This document shows, piece after piece, positions 35,353 to 43,766 of a DNA stretch of 53,239 bases (positions are counted from its first letter, which is position 1; each line of letters starts with the position of its first letter). Both the position numbers and the translations under genes were made by a program. The DNA is from a virus. A model generated the notes under the pieces. The model was not told the DNA's origin, searched no databases, and saw only the letters and a program-made list of their open reading frames with translations. The stretch covers positions 1 to 53,239 of the IMG/VR virus record IMGVR_UViG_3300032360_000010; one strand, 5' to 3'.

Positions 35353-36494
35353 TGGCTGGCGAATGGGTGGACCGTAGCAAGGACGTTGACGCTGGATGGG
35401 CCACATTGCAGCGAAAAAAGTTTGCACTGGTGGGTTCGGAAAAACTTCCAACTGCCGGTCATGTTTTAGAAGGATACACATACGAAGATATTATTGATGA
35501 TCCTAAGTATTTTAAAGATTTGCTTCTTAAGCATAAATTGCTTTGTTTTCGTGAGTTGAATCTTACCGGGAATCAGAATCCTGAAGTTCTTGGGGCATTG
35601 GGATACCATGTGTTTGGTCATCATAAGGAAGATCACCGCAACACTATTGAAATGAAGTATCGGGTAAACGATCCTTCAGAGTTGCTGGTTCCATGGCATG
35701 TGGAAAATCTTCACCAGCAGTACCCTCCGGAAGTAGCCGGATGGAACATGGAAGTATTTACTTGTCCCAAAAATCACGGCAGAACTGGATTTGTGAACTT
35801 GGCAGAATGCACAAGCCGTTTGCCAATTGAGACCGTGAACTATCTCAGAGATTTTGAGTTTATAGTTGTTCGCCAAGCCGAAGATGGGGACGAGGCGATA
35901 AAGCAGGTTGAATCCGGAAGTCGTGAAGTATCTATCAAGAACAAACGTCGCCTTGGCCCCGACGGGCGACTGATGCATGGCGATGCTAATGATTATTATG
36001 ACGCCCATGTCCGTAAAGCAATTGAAGATCATCCTTTAACAAATGAACCGGTCTTGAGGTATGAGTTGGATTGGATATATCTAGACAATTTCCCGAGAGG
36101 ACCAAAAGAAATAGACAATTGGCACAGGAGCCAGAGGGGACAAACCGCAACAGGTACTTGCTTTCCCTACTGCTCTAAAGAAGATCGACTAGAAATAGAT
36201 CTCTTGGGTCAAGAAATATATTTGAATCCTGACAACCAATTTTGGTGGGAATGGACGCAGGGAGACTTCCTATTAGCGGACCTGTTTGTAATGGCCCATA
36301 CGGTGACGGGAGGGTTCCAGCCTGAGGAGAGGCGGTTGGACGTTACGTTCAACACCACAGAATTCCATGAGCGACAGGCAATTGATGAGAAATTGAAAAT
36401 TTGTCCATCCGATAGTGGTGAAGGTGAATGGATTCGTCATATTCCAGAGTTTTCAGAGTTTTCAGGGATTCCAAGAGGAAGTCCGGGGTCGTGA
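35352..36494 (+). CDS. TauD/TfdA-like Fe(II)/2OG oxygenase (A), HxE triad
   Basis: 380 residues, longer than the usual 280-300 because of N- and C-terminal extensions. Iron ligands: H116-V-E118 (HxE rather than HxD) and H316 in M-A-H-T-V, with R327/R328 for 2OG. The TauD landmarks are present: W-H-V-E-N-L at the start, H-P-L-T-N-E-P-V-L-R-Y in the middle (the H-P-x-T-G-E/R motif of the family), and W-x-Q-G-D-F-L-L-A-D. The C-terminus after 340 is disordered-looking (S-D-S-G-E-G). It starts within the TAATG overlap and is followed by its close paralogue. Confidence 0.85.
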   Translation: MAGEWVDRSKDVDAGWATLQRKKFALVGSEKLPTAGHVLEGYTYEDIIDDPKYFKDLLLKHKLLCFRELNLTGNQNPEVLGALGYHVFGHHKEDHRNTIEMKYRVNDPSELLVPWHVENLHQQYPPEVAGWNMEVFTCPKNHGRTGFVNLAECTSRLPIETVNYLRDFEFIVVRQAEDGDEAIKQVESGSREVSIKNKRRLGPDGRLMHGDANDYYDAHVRKAIEDHPLTNEPVLRYELDWIYLDNFPRGPKEIDNWHRSQRGQTATGTCFPYCSKEDRLEIDLLGQEIYLNPDNQFWWEWTQGDFLLADLFVMAHTVTGGFQPEERRLDVTFNTTEFHERQAIDEKLKICPSDSGEGEWIRHIPEFSEFSGIPRGSPGS

Positions 36495-37361
36495 ATGGTA
36501 CCGATGACTCAAGGAACGGTACTGCCTGATCATAGTTTTAGCGACATCTTGGATGATCCTAAGCATTTCAGAAACCTATTAAATGAATCAAAGTTGTTGT
36601 GTTTTCCTGAACTGGGTTTGAGCCGGAAACAAAACAAGCAAGTATGTGCCGCTTTGGGGTATTGGTCTGATCGGCAAAACGATGAGACCCATGCGATGAC
36701 GATGAACCGAAAGGGTTGGCCCAACGCCCCTGAACAAGTTTTAGTTCAATGGCATTTGGAGAATTTGGACCAAAAGCGTCCTCCCATTTTGGCGGGCTGG
36801 AACATGGTGAAATTCTCTTGTCCTCAAGGCCATGGTCGTACCGGCTTTGTCAACATGGCTGAAATGCATAAGAAGGTTCAATCCAATATTCCTTTTGAGT
36901 TTGTGTTTGTTCGTATGGAAAAAGAGATGGAGCAACTTCAAGAACAAATAGCGATGGGAAAACGAGAGTTCAATATTGTAAATGAGGAAAACATTGAAGA
37001 GAGAACTTCCTACGACCTTCCGGTGGAGCGATGGGCTGGCCAAAAGACGTATCAGCCGCCGATCATAAATTCTGTTTCATCTCATCCTGTTACGGGAGAG
37101 CCTGTGTTGCGTTACATGGTGGATAGCCATGCAATATGGATTCCGATTCCGGGTGTAGACATGAAAGAGGAGAAAGCCATTTTTCATGCGACTTTGGTTC
37201 AAGAAATTCGGAATCCAGATAATCAGTTTTGGTGGGATTGGACTGAGGGGGATTTTTTGTTGACTGATCTGTTTTGCATGATGCATTCTGTTATGGGTGG
37301 GTTCACTACAGAGCAGCGCATTCTTGATGTTGTATTCTCCACTGAACTATTACCACTATGA
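36495..37361 (+). CDS. TauD/TfdA-like Fe(II)/2OG oxygenase (B), HxE triad
   Basis: 288 residues, starting at the base after the stop of paralogue A. Ligands H87-L-E89 and H264 (M-M-H-S-V-M-G-G), with R275 for 2OG. It shares W-H-x-E-N-L, C-P-x-x-H-G-R-T-G-F-V-N, H-P-V-T-G-E-P-V-L-R-Y and N-P-D-N-Q-F-W-W with A, so the pair arose by tandem duplication. The stop overlaps the next gene by ATGA. Confidence 0.86.
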   Translation: MVPMTQGTVLPDHSFSDILDDPKHFRNLLNESKLLCFPELGLSRKQNKQVCAALGYWSDRQNDETHAMTMNRKGWPNAPEQVLVQWHLENLDQKRPPILAGWNMVKFSCPQGHGRTGFVNMAEMHKKVQSNIPFEFVFVRMEKEMEQLQEQIAMGKREFNIVNEENIEERTSYDLPVERWAGQKTYQPPIINSVSSHPVTGEPVLRYMVDSHAIWIPIPGVDMKEEKAIFHATLVQEIRNPDNQFWWDWTEGDFLLTDLFCMMHSVMGGFTTEQRILDVVFSTELLPL

Positions 37362-38188
37362 GTGGTCTTAGGTTGGAGGGTTTAACAGCCGCCGATATTT
37401 TGAATAATATACAGTATTACTATGAATTATTCATTGAACATAAAAAACTTGGCTTTGTCGAATTGCATCCAACCCGAGACCAGCAAGAAGAATTAGTCAA
37501 ACTATTTGCAGATGCGATTGAATCCAATTCTCTTTTCGATGTTGTTCATCCACATCTAGAAGAAAGACTAAAAGAAGCACCAGATGATTTTCTAATAGGT
37601 CATTGGCATACTGATAATACCGTGTTTGAAGTATGCCCAAATGTCACCAGTATGCATATGCATTATTGGAAAGGAAGAAAAGGAACAGGTAACACTGTTT
37701 TAGTTGACTTACAAGATTTGTATGACAAATGTCCTAAAGAGTATATAAATTATTTACAGGCTTTGATGGTTCATCATCGTTCTGGTATGGACAACCCTGA
37801 CGGAACGTTGCATCCCGGTGCCCACCATCCCGCTCTGCGCTCTCATCCGACAACAGGAAAAACTTGTCTGTGGTATACAGGTCCAGAGTGTGATCCGGCC
37901 ACGGGACAAGATCCGCTGTTTGATGAATACAAAGACTGGATGAGGACAATCAAAGAAACGGGTCAGTTATACCAACCCGAAAATCAGTTTTCATGGGAAT
38001 GGACGGAAGGCGATTTCTTGGTTTGGGACAACACCTGTGTTGTTCACGCCTTTTACGGTGGTTGGGAATATGGCAAGAGGAAGTTCGATAAAGTGGAGGC
38101 CGGGTACTCAAGACCATTCTTCACAAGGCCGTGGGGTACCATGATGGGTCGCCCCATAGAAAGCGAAAGTGTCAGTCACTATGGATGA
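37358..38188 (+). CDS. TauD/TfdA-like Fe(II)/2OG oxygenase (C), HxD triad
   Basis: 276 residues. Ligands H84-T-D86 and H230 (V-V-H-A-F-Y-G-G), with R241. It is more like standard TauD in length and uses HxD, unlike A and B. H-P-T-T-G-K-T-C-L-W-Y is the family's middle motif and W-E-W-T-E-G-D-F-L-V-W-D-N the C-terminal one. The stop overlaps the next start (ATGGATGA). Base composition is more AT-rich than in A in its first 150 codons. Confidence 0.87.
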   Translation: MSGLRLEGLTAADILNNIQYYYELFIEHKKLGFVELHPTRDQQEELVKLFADAIESNSLFDVVHPHLEERLKEAPDDFLIGHWHTDNTVFEVCPNVTSMHMHYWKGRKGTGNTVLVDLQDLYDKCPKEYINYLQALMVHHRSGMDNPDGTLHPGAHHPALRSHPTTGKTCLWYTGPECDPATGQDPLFDEYKDWMRTIKETGQLYQPENQFSWEWTEGDFLVWDNTCVVHAFYGGWEYGKRKFDKVEAGYSRPFFTRPWGTMMGRPIESESVSHYG

Positions 38189-39164
38189 ACATATCGGCTT
38201 CAAGGAAATTCATGGGGTTTACGACATCCCGGTGCGTTCTATCCGCGGCGAAGAAGAGATGTTGGAACAGTTCAGGGGCAAGGTCACGCTGTTTTTACCC
38301 GTAGCGACTAAGTGTGGGTATGTGGCATCGACGGATCAACGGATGTCGATGCAACGGACACATAAGAAGTTTCGGGATCTTCAGACCCTTCATGAAGAAT
38401 ATGAAGAGAGGGGTTTTTCTGTTGTGGCGATGCCAACAAATCAGTTGGGAGAACAGGAGCCTTGTGAAGATGAGGAAATCGCAGCCTTCATAGAATCCGA
38501 ATATCCTTATGTGACTTTTGCTTTCACGCAAAAACTGAATATCAATCCCACCGGGCTGGGTGACTCTCTGGTTTCGGAACATCCACTTGCTATGTATTTG
38601 AAGGGATATGAAATTAGGGCTTTCAACGACTATGGCCCGTTGTCTCAAAGTCCGGAAACGGGTAATGAATGGGTGGAGGGAAAGCCACATCACTTTGAAG
38701 GTGGTGCTGCTCAAGAAGTATCAGGGCTGTATGAGAAGTTTGTTTTTGATCGTGATGGGTTAGTAGAAACTCGTTTCAACTTTGCTCAAGAGCCGCTGAT
38801 GGATAAGTCTATTCATCGGGGTGGCAGGTGGACTGTTCGTGAAGCAGTGGACTTTATTCTTAGCCAGCCGCGACGGCCAAAGCATGTGGGCCATGAATGG
38901 CACTATTCCACTGTTGGCCCTGTGCCCGATTCCATTATGCCCGTTGATAGGCCGTTTGATTGGAAGGGTTTATTTATACGAGGCATGGACCGTTATTCAG
39001 ATGAAAGTCCTCCGCCATCCGACCTGTTAGCACAGCACGCTATTGATGTTGTTTATGCTTCTATTAATCATTTGAAAAATAATGATGAACGTAAACAATT
39101 AGTAGTAGATGTTATTGATCGCTTACAAACATTAGTTAATGCAGGAAAGTGTGATATCGAATAA
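38181..39164 (+). CDS. Glutathione-peroxidase-like protein (2)
   Basis: 327 residues from ATG 38181, overlapping the TauD stop; a GTG four codons earlier is possible. GPx landmarks: C45 in V-A-T-K-C-G (peroxidatic Cys), the N87-Q88-L-G-E-Q-E-P loop (glutamine of the active site), and a Trp later in W-V-E-G-K. Between C45 and the loop there is an insert. A C-terminal extension of about 80 residues follows the GPx fold. It should reduce peroxides, possibly those made by uncoupled oxygenases, using thioredoxin or glutathione-type donors. It ends in a TAATG overlap with the next oxygenase. Confidence 0.75.
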   Translation: MDEHIGFKEIHGVYDIPVRSIRGEEEMLEQFRGKVTLFLPVATKCGYVASTDQRMSMQRTHKKFRDLQTLHEEYEERGFSVVAMPTNQLGEQEPCEDEEIAAFIESEYPYVTFAFTQKLNINPTGLGDSLVSEHPLAMYLKGYEIRAFNDYGPLSQSPETGNEWVEGKPHHFEGGAAQEVSGLYEKFVFDRDGLVETRFNFAQEPLMDKSIHRGGRWTVREAVDFILSQPRRPKHVGHEWHYSTVGPVPDSIMPVDRPFDWKGLFIRGMDRYSDESPPPSDLLAQHAIDVVYASINHLKNNDERKQLVVDVIDRLQTLVNAGKCDIE

Positions 39165-40030
39165 TGGAACACTTTCCTAATGGGGTGTCGGTTTCTCGTA
39201 AAGCCATAGAGATACCCGACTGGATTATCGAAGAACTGTTAGACATGCGTCAAGCAATGTGGGACTTGCATTGGAGCATCAAGGATGATGTGGCGACTCA
39301 TGTGGACAGCGGGGTGGAGTACACGCTAGAGAATCAGAAGCAGTGGCCGACGATAGTCCACCCCCACTTTCCCGATCCTCCACGAAGCGATGAATTCAGA
39401 GACTGGTGGGTTGACACCGAACACCAGATATATGGAGTGGTATTGAAGTATTTGGAAAAATATCCACTGTTGATGCATTCCTTATGGTGGCGGGACAAGG
39501 GACACGGTCTGATTTATGAACCCGGTGCAAGGCTGACGCTGCATCAGGACAACAATGTTGGTTACACATGGGCTGGCAGGGAGCGAATTCTTGGACGATC
39601 TGAAATCTCTACGCGTAACGTATTAACGACCACGCTGCATGTCGATGATTGCGAAGGCGGGGACATGCATTTTCCTTATGCTGGTGTGACTATTCCTCCG
39701 GAAAAGGGTGATGTTCTTTTGTTTCCGGCCAACTATCTGGGGGCACATGAGGTGACTCCGGTCAAAGAGGGTAGTCGCAGAATTTCTTACTTGGGTTGGT
39801 TCGGGCAAGGATCAACATTGCCTTTGTCTAGTCCCAAGGGAGAACATGAAGTAGAGATTTTGGAAATCTTTGATCCCGCTGAAGTACCGGATGCCAATTT
39901 CCACTGGCAGACAAGTATCGAAAAGGATTTTTTGGAATCCAGTGGGTGGACTGAAAAGAAAATGAGGGAAGAATACGAGACGTTTTATTCTCAGGAGGCC
40001 GCTCTCTACTGGCCGAAAGAAAATAGATGA
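39164..40030 (+). CDS. Fe(II)/2-oxoglutarate oxygenase, prolyl-4-hydroxylase type (5)
   Basis: 288 residues. Ligands H127-Q-D129, distal H195 and R205 or R206 for 2OG. The core C-E-G-G-D-M-H-F-P and K-G-D-V-L-L-F-P-A-N-Y-L-G-A-H are shared with (6), (7), (8) and (9). The C-terminal 60 residues are charged and helical. It is coupled to both neighbours by overlapping start/stop codons. Confidence 0.88.
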   Translation: MEHFPNGVSVSRKAIEIPDWIIEELLDMRQAMWDLHWSIKDDVATHVDSGVEYTLENQKQWPTIVHPHFPDPPRSDEFRDWWVDTEHQIYGVVLKYLEKYPLLMHSLWWRDKGHGLIYEPGARLTLHQDNNVGYTWAGRERILGRSEISTRNVLTTTLHVDDCEGGDMHFPYAGVTIPPEKGDVLLFPANYLGAHEVTPVKEGSRRISYLGWFGQGSTLPLSSPKGEHEVEILEIFDPAEVPDANFHWQTSIEKDFLESSGWTEKKMREEYETFYSQEAALYWPKENR

Positions 40031-40830
40031 GTTTAGAAGAAACCCATTTGGGCGGTGGGGTAGTTTTATATGAAAATGTCTTTGAGTTGGATTGGACATG
40101 GATGCGGTCGTTCTGTTATGAGACAACACACAAAGAACGTGCAGCAATGTATGAACCGGGTATTGATCCGATCACCGGAGAAGAAGGATTCATCAACAAG
40201 AGTGGCTATTTTTTCGGCAAGGATGCCGTTGACAGAATGCCATGGAGGGGTTCGGCCACTCATCGGGACACACGGTCTGAAGTAATCGAAGTCTTAGACA
40301 GTATTGAAAAGGCCCGAGACCTGTGTCTGTGGTATTACCTGCATCAGTTCCCACTAGTCGGCAAATGTATTTGGTGGAAGATTAAGAGTCACCTAGTGGC
40401 ATACCCTCCGGGGGTATATCTGGGGATGCATTCAGATATCAGTACAGATTATGAATACGGCAGACCGGAACCGATAGATCAGTTGGCAACGAGGAATGTT
40501 GTTTCGGTTGTTGCATATTTGAATGATTGCGTAGATACCGAAGAGGAATTAGACGGAACGAACTTTACCGATGGCCACCACAACTTTGCCTATTTGGACA
40601 TCTCCTACAAGCCCAAGAAGGGGGACATGCTGTTCTTTCCTTCCAACTACATGGCGGCTCATGAGGTACAACCTGTTGGGAAGGGTATTCGCTATACTTA
40701 TTTGGGTTGGTATTGTCAAGGCACGCCCAATCCGGCAGTGCGTGAAGCGGTAGTAGATCCACAAAAGGATCCCGAGTTGGCTAAGACGGCCACAAACGTC
40801 TACATGGAAGATGGATACAAACTCCCTTAA
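40027..40830 (+). CDS. Fe(II)/2-oxoglutarate oxygenase, prolyl-4-hydroxylase type (6)
   Basis: 267 residues, ATGA overlap with the preceding gene. Ligands H135-S-D137, distal H212, R222. N-terminal G-G-G-V-V-L-Y-E-N and the E-L-D-G-T-N-F-T insertion before the G-D core link it to (8). Its core has H-N-F-A-Y instead of G-G-E-M-x-F-P-Y, a change in the strand after the insertion. The last 20 bases overlap the reductase-like gene. Confidence 0.87.
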   Translation: MSLEETHLGGGVVLYENVFELDWTWMRSFCYETTHKERAAMYEPGIDPITGEEGFINKSGYFFGKDAVDRMPWRGSATHRDTRSEVIEVLDSIEKARDLCLWYYLHQFPLVGKCIWWKIKSHLVAYPPGVYLGMHSDISTDYEYGRPEPIDQLATRNVVSVVAYLNDCVDTEEELDGTNFTDGHHNFAYLDISYKPKKGDMLFFPSNYMAAHEVQPVGKGIRYTYLGWYCQGTPNPAVREAVVDPQKDPELAKTATNVYMEDGYKLP

Positions 40831-41482
40831 AATTGGAATAACACATCCGGGTCAAATGGGTTCTAGTGTCGGTGCCGTCTTGGTCGAAGCAGGTCATGAT
40901 GTCATGTGGGCATCTGAGGGCCGGTCGAAAGAAACAACTCAAAGGGCTGTGGACGCTGGGTTCCGAGATGTCGAATCTTTTACTCAAATGTCTTCAGAAG
41001 CCGATGTGATCTTTTCGATTTGTATGCAGCCGGGATCATTAGAGATTTTTAAGAAAGCCGTTGAAGAAGGCTTTACCGGCATTTTTGTAGATGCCAACTT
41101 TGTCAATGATCATTTTGTGCCTGAATTCAATCAGATGGGGGCCGATGCAGACTTCCCCTTTGTGGATGGCGCTATTTATGGTTACCCAATCCCCGGCCCA
41201 TACGGCTTTACGTCGGAGCGGACGTTCTATCTCCACGGAGATAATGCACAGTTGATAGCAGATTTGTTTGAAGGAACCCCATTTGACGCAATGGTTCTAG
41301 ATGAATCGGCAAAAGTTTTCCGAGCGCGTCGAATGGCAGGAGAATCGCCAGATCCGGGGGAACTTGAGCAACTGAAAGAGGGTGGGTGGATCGGTCCCCG
41401 CGTCGATACCGATCTCAGACAAGACGGGATTGAATGGGTTCCGGATACTGATCAGGACACCGATGCAGCAGAATCTGACTAA
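40811..41482 (+). CDS. Truncated NAD(P)-dependent imine-reductase / hydroxyacid-dehydrogenase-like protein
   Basis: 223 residues. The Rossmann start L-K-I-G-I-T-H-P-G-Q-M-G-S-S-V-G (about 6-21) and the segment V-D-G-A-I-Y-G-Y-P ... Y-L-H-G (near 116-138) fit the 6-phosphogluconate dehydrogenase/HIBDH/imine reductase group, more like imine reductases in that segment. Full members are about 290 residues; this one lacks most of the C-terminal helical half and the K-x-x-N motif of HIBDH, so activity is uncertain. It overlaps both neighbouring oxygenase genes by 20 bases. Confidence 0.7.
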   Translation: MDTNSLKIGITHPGQMGSSVGAVLVEAGHDVMWASEGRSKETTQRAVDAGFRDVESFTQMSSEADVIFSICMQPGSLEIFKKAVEEGFTGIFVDANFVNDHFVPEFNQMGADADFPFVDGAIYGYPIPGPYGFTSERTFYLHGDNAQLIADLFEGTPFDAMVLDESAKVFRARRMAGESPDPGELEQLKEGGWIGPRVDTDLRQDGIEWVPDTDQDTDAAESD

Positions 41483-42170
41483 CGGAATCGTTACGTTTAA
41501 TAGTTACCTAGAAATAGATCAAGAGTTTCTTTTAGAATGGGTTGACCGGCGGCGAGAAAACGAACCCGACGATTACACAGTAGACGAGGATGGGAACTAC
41601 ATTAATCGTGGCGGGTACAAGTTCACCCCAGAGCAGTACCGCAGCGCACCGGGAAGATTTCTAAACCTTTTGCCTGATGGTGTTACACAAGAAGACAAAG
41701 AGTTTGTCAAATCATTAGACACAGCCATCTACGATTGTTTGCTTGAATATCTAAAAATATATCCCGAAGCAGCAAGTTCGATTTGGTGGAGGTCACCCGG
41801 CCATGTCGCCACCTACAAGGACGGCCAGCACATGGGTAGTCACCACGACAACGGCGTAGAATACACGCCGGGTTCGACACCTGAGAATGAACATGCGATA
41901 CACAATGTGATAACAGGATCGGTAATTTTAAACAATGATTATCGGGGAGGGCAATTGACATTTTCCCGTGGGGAAATTTCTTTGCGTCCACCGGCAGGAA
42001 CTGTGGTTCTTTATCCTTCTAACTACATAGGCGCACATGCTGTAGTGCCTGTAACGGAAGGAACCCGTTATTCATATTTACAGTTTTTCGGTCAGGGAAC
42101 TCCACTGAATATTGAAAACGCCGCCGAATGGTTCCCTAATTTGCTATCCGATGTCCTCTTTTCAAATTGA
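41463..42170 (+). CDS. Fe(II)/2-oxoglutarate oxygenase, prolyl-4-hydroxylase type (7)
   Basis: 235 residues from ATG 41463. Ligands H127-H-D129, distal H192, R202. Core R-G-G-Q-L-T-F-S and G-T-V-V-L-Y-P-S-N. The 3' end overlaps the 3' end of the opposite-strand oxygenase (8) by 35 bases, a convergent overlap, and no clear terminator lies there. It is the last plus-strand gene of the second enzyme block. Confidence 0.88.
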   Translation: MQQNLTNGIVTFNSYLEIDQEFLLEWVDRRRENEPDDYTVDEDGNYINRGGYKFTPEQYRSAPGRFLNLLPDGVTQEDKEFVKSLDTAIYDCLLEYLKIYPEAASSIWWRSPGHVATYKDGQHMGSHHDNGVEYTPGSTPENEHAIHNVITGSVILNNDYRGGQLTFSRGEISLRPPAGTVVLYPSNYIGAHAVVPVTEGTRYSYLQFFGQGTPLNIENAAEWFPNLLSDVLFSN

Positions 42171-43164
42171 TATCGACCACATCCCCATGGTCATAAGCCT
42201 GCTTTAAACCTTCTTTTCCTTCTAAGGTTCGGTTTTGGTAAACCGGATTGGTCCTGTCGGTTGTCGTTCGGTCGGTACCGCTTTCCGCATACTTGACGTA
42301 TTTGGCGTAGTCGTCGTAAATGTTGTTTAACCAGTGGGGGGGACACCATGTTTCGATGTCTTCGGGTTCCACAACTTGAATCATTACTTCCGGTTGAGGA
42401 CTACCTTGAGAAAAGAATTCTAGATAGGTGTATCGTTCTCCTGCGGTGACAGTATTGACCCCGTGAGTTCCATAAAAGTTTGCCGGGAAGATAAGGACAT
42501 CACCAGTTTTTCCTTGAAAGTTGATATCCAAATACGGGAAGTGCATTTCTCCACCCGTGTAATTAGTCCCGTCTAGTTGCTCTGCCGATTCCACACCGTC
42601 ATTGAGATAGAGCAGAACAGCCACAGTTTGGCGTGAAGCCGCCTGTCCCTGTGGGATGTATTTTTGTCCATCAGTGGCCCGAAAATTTGTATCGTTATCG
42701 TTGTGAACGCCAAGGAAGTTGCCTTCTTCGTAACGGAGGATGTGTCCCCTGTTACGCCACCAGAGGGTACCTAAAACCATTGGGAAAAAATCCACATAAC
42801 GAATAAGACATTTGTAGATCATGTTCTCCCAATATTTGAGAACTTCAACAATTGTTAATGGAGTAGACGGTGTTACCGGGTCTAAAACTCTAGTGGGAAC
42901 GAGTTTGACTTGTTCAAGATCAAATTTGTTCAAGTCTTCGTTCAGGGCATAGGTAACCCCGTTGTCGTCAGTTTCGTAAGTCCAACGCTGTTCATGAGAC
43001 AGTTTGGCCTCAGCGTCGATCCATGAGAACATGAATTTCGGTATGGTGACCGCTCCGCTGAATCGGACTACGCCGCCGCCGATATGTTCAGCGTCGTAAG
43101 AACTAATTTCTTTTAGGGCATCCTCCGTTATTTCAGGGGTAGACGCATCGAACAAAGAGTTCAT
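42136..43164 (-). CDS. Fe(II)/2-oxoglutarate oxygenase, prolyl-4-hydroxylase type (8)
   Basis: 342 residues from ATG 43164, chosen because that ATG overlaps the stop of the upstream minus-strand gene (ATGA); the frame runs further upstream but that part is within the neighbour. Ligands H154-N-D156, distal H234 and R244. N-terminal G-G-G-V-V-R-F-S and an E-Q-L-D-G-T-N-Y-T insertion resemble (6). The C-terminal 60 residues are polar and probably flexible. Confidence 0.87.
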   Translation of the reverse strand: MNSLFDASTPEITEDALKEISSYDAEHIGGGVVRFSGAVTIPKFMFSWIDAEAKLSHEQRWTYETDDNGVTYALNEDLNKFDLEQVKLVPTRVLDPVTPSTPLTIVEVLKYWENMIYKCLIRYVDFFPMVLGTLWWRNRGHILRYEEGNFLGVHNDNDTNFRATDGQKYIPQGQAASRQTVAVLLYLNDGVESAEQLDGTNYTGGEMHFPYLDINFQGKTGDVLIFPANFYGTHGVNTVTAGERYTYLEFFSQGSPQPEVMIQVVEPEDIETWCPPHWLNNIYDDYAKYVKYAESGTDRTTTDRTNPVYQNRTLEGKEGLKQAYDHGDVVDINLKRGHRIAN

Positions 43165-43766
43165 GCGTGTTGTTTCCCCGGTTCCCCACAGCACCGATGG
43201 TCCAATTGTGGACCTTCTAGCATCGGAACGTGACAGGGACATCCACAAACTAGGTGCTGGCCATTGCTGGTTGGGTCGTTTTCAGCCAGTCGATTCGCCC
43301 ATCTTTTCGACATGGGCTTGTCTTTTACATCGTTGAGCCATTTGCCGACATCACCCGTTGCCTCTTCCGGTGTCTCCTCCATGTCCCAATCAGGAATCCG
43401 CGTGATGATGTGGTAGTCGCCTTCTTCGGTAATAGTAAATCCTAAGCGGGAATACATATTAATCAGCCCTTCGGCGTTAGGGCGCTTTTTGGAAACATAG
43501 GATCTGAGTGTTAATCCCTCAGCGTTCATTTCTCCGCCAATCACAACGATGCGAAGACGGTCCTGCTCTAGTAGCGATTCTGCCCCCACATCCGCTGGAC
43601 GATCAGAAATGATCCAATGAAGTTCAACAATATTTGGATCTTCTTTGGCTACCACATGGAGGTCTAAAAGGTTTAGTTCTTCGACATGACAAGTGTCGTC
43701 AGGGTTGTCCTTGTCATAGGGAACTAGATCAACGCGTTGTGCGTCAAGGATTTCTGTCCATGTCAT
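43161..43766 (-). CDS. Acetyltransferase-like protein with C-terminal Cys/His cluster
   Basis: 201 residues. The middle (R-I-V-V-I-G-G-E, then L-I-N-M-Y-S-R-L-G-F-T-I) resembles the end of a GNAT fold, where acetyl-CoA-binding helix and last strands lie. The C-terminus has C-G-C-P-C-H and, fifteen residues later, H-R-C-C, a probable zinc site. It sits between oxygenases (8) and (9), coupled by ATGA overlaps at both ends. Substrate unknown; the GNAT call is tentative. Confidence 0.5.
   Translation of the reverse strand: MTWTEILDAQRVDLVPYDKDNPDDTCHVEELNLLDLHVVAKEDPNIVELHWIISDRPADVGAESLLEQDRLRIVVIGGEMNAEGLTLRSYVSKKRPNAEGLINMYSRLGFTITEEGDYHIITRIPDWDMEETPEEATGDVGKWLNDVKDKPMSKRWANRLAENDPTSNGQHLVCGCPCHVPMLEGPQLDHRCCGEPGKQHA

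Noticed and set aside
41382-41462. Longer N-terminus for oxygenase (7) from 41382
   Set aside because: It lies inside the reductase-like gene; ATG 41463 matches the coupling pattern and the length of its paralogues.
42175-42192. GACCA/TGGTC inverted repeat as a bidirectional terminator between convergent genes
   Set aside because: Five-base stem with an eight-base loop and no T-run on either side; inside the coding part of gene (8).
43164-43248. Longer N-terminus for oxygenase (8) from 43248
   Set aside because: It would overlap the upstream gene by about 88 bases; the ATG at 43164 gives an ATGA overlap like other genes here and a normal N-terminus.
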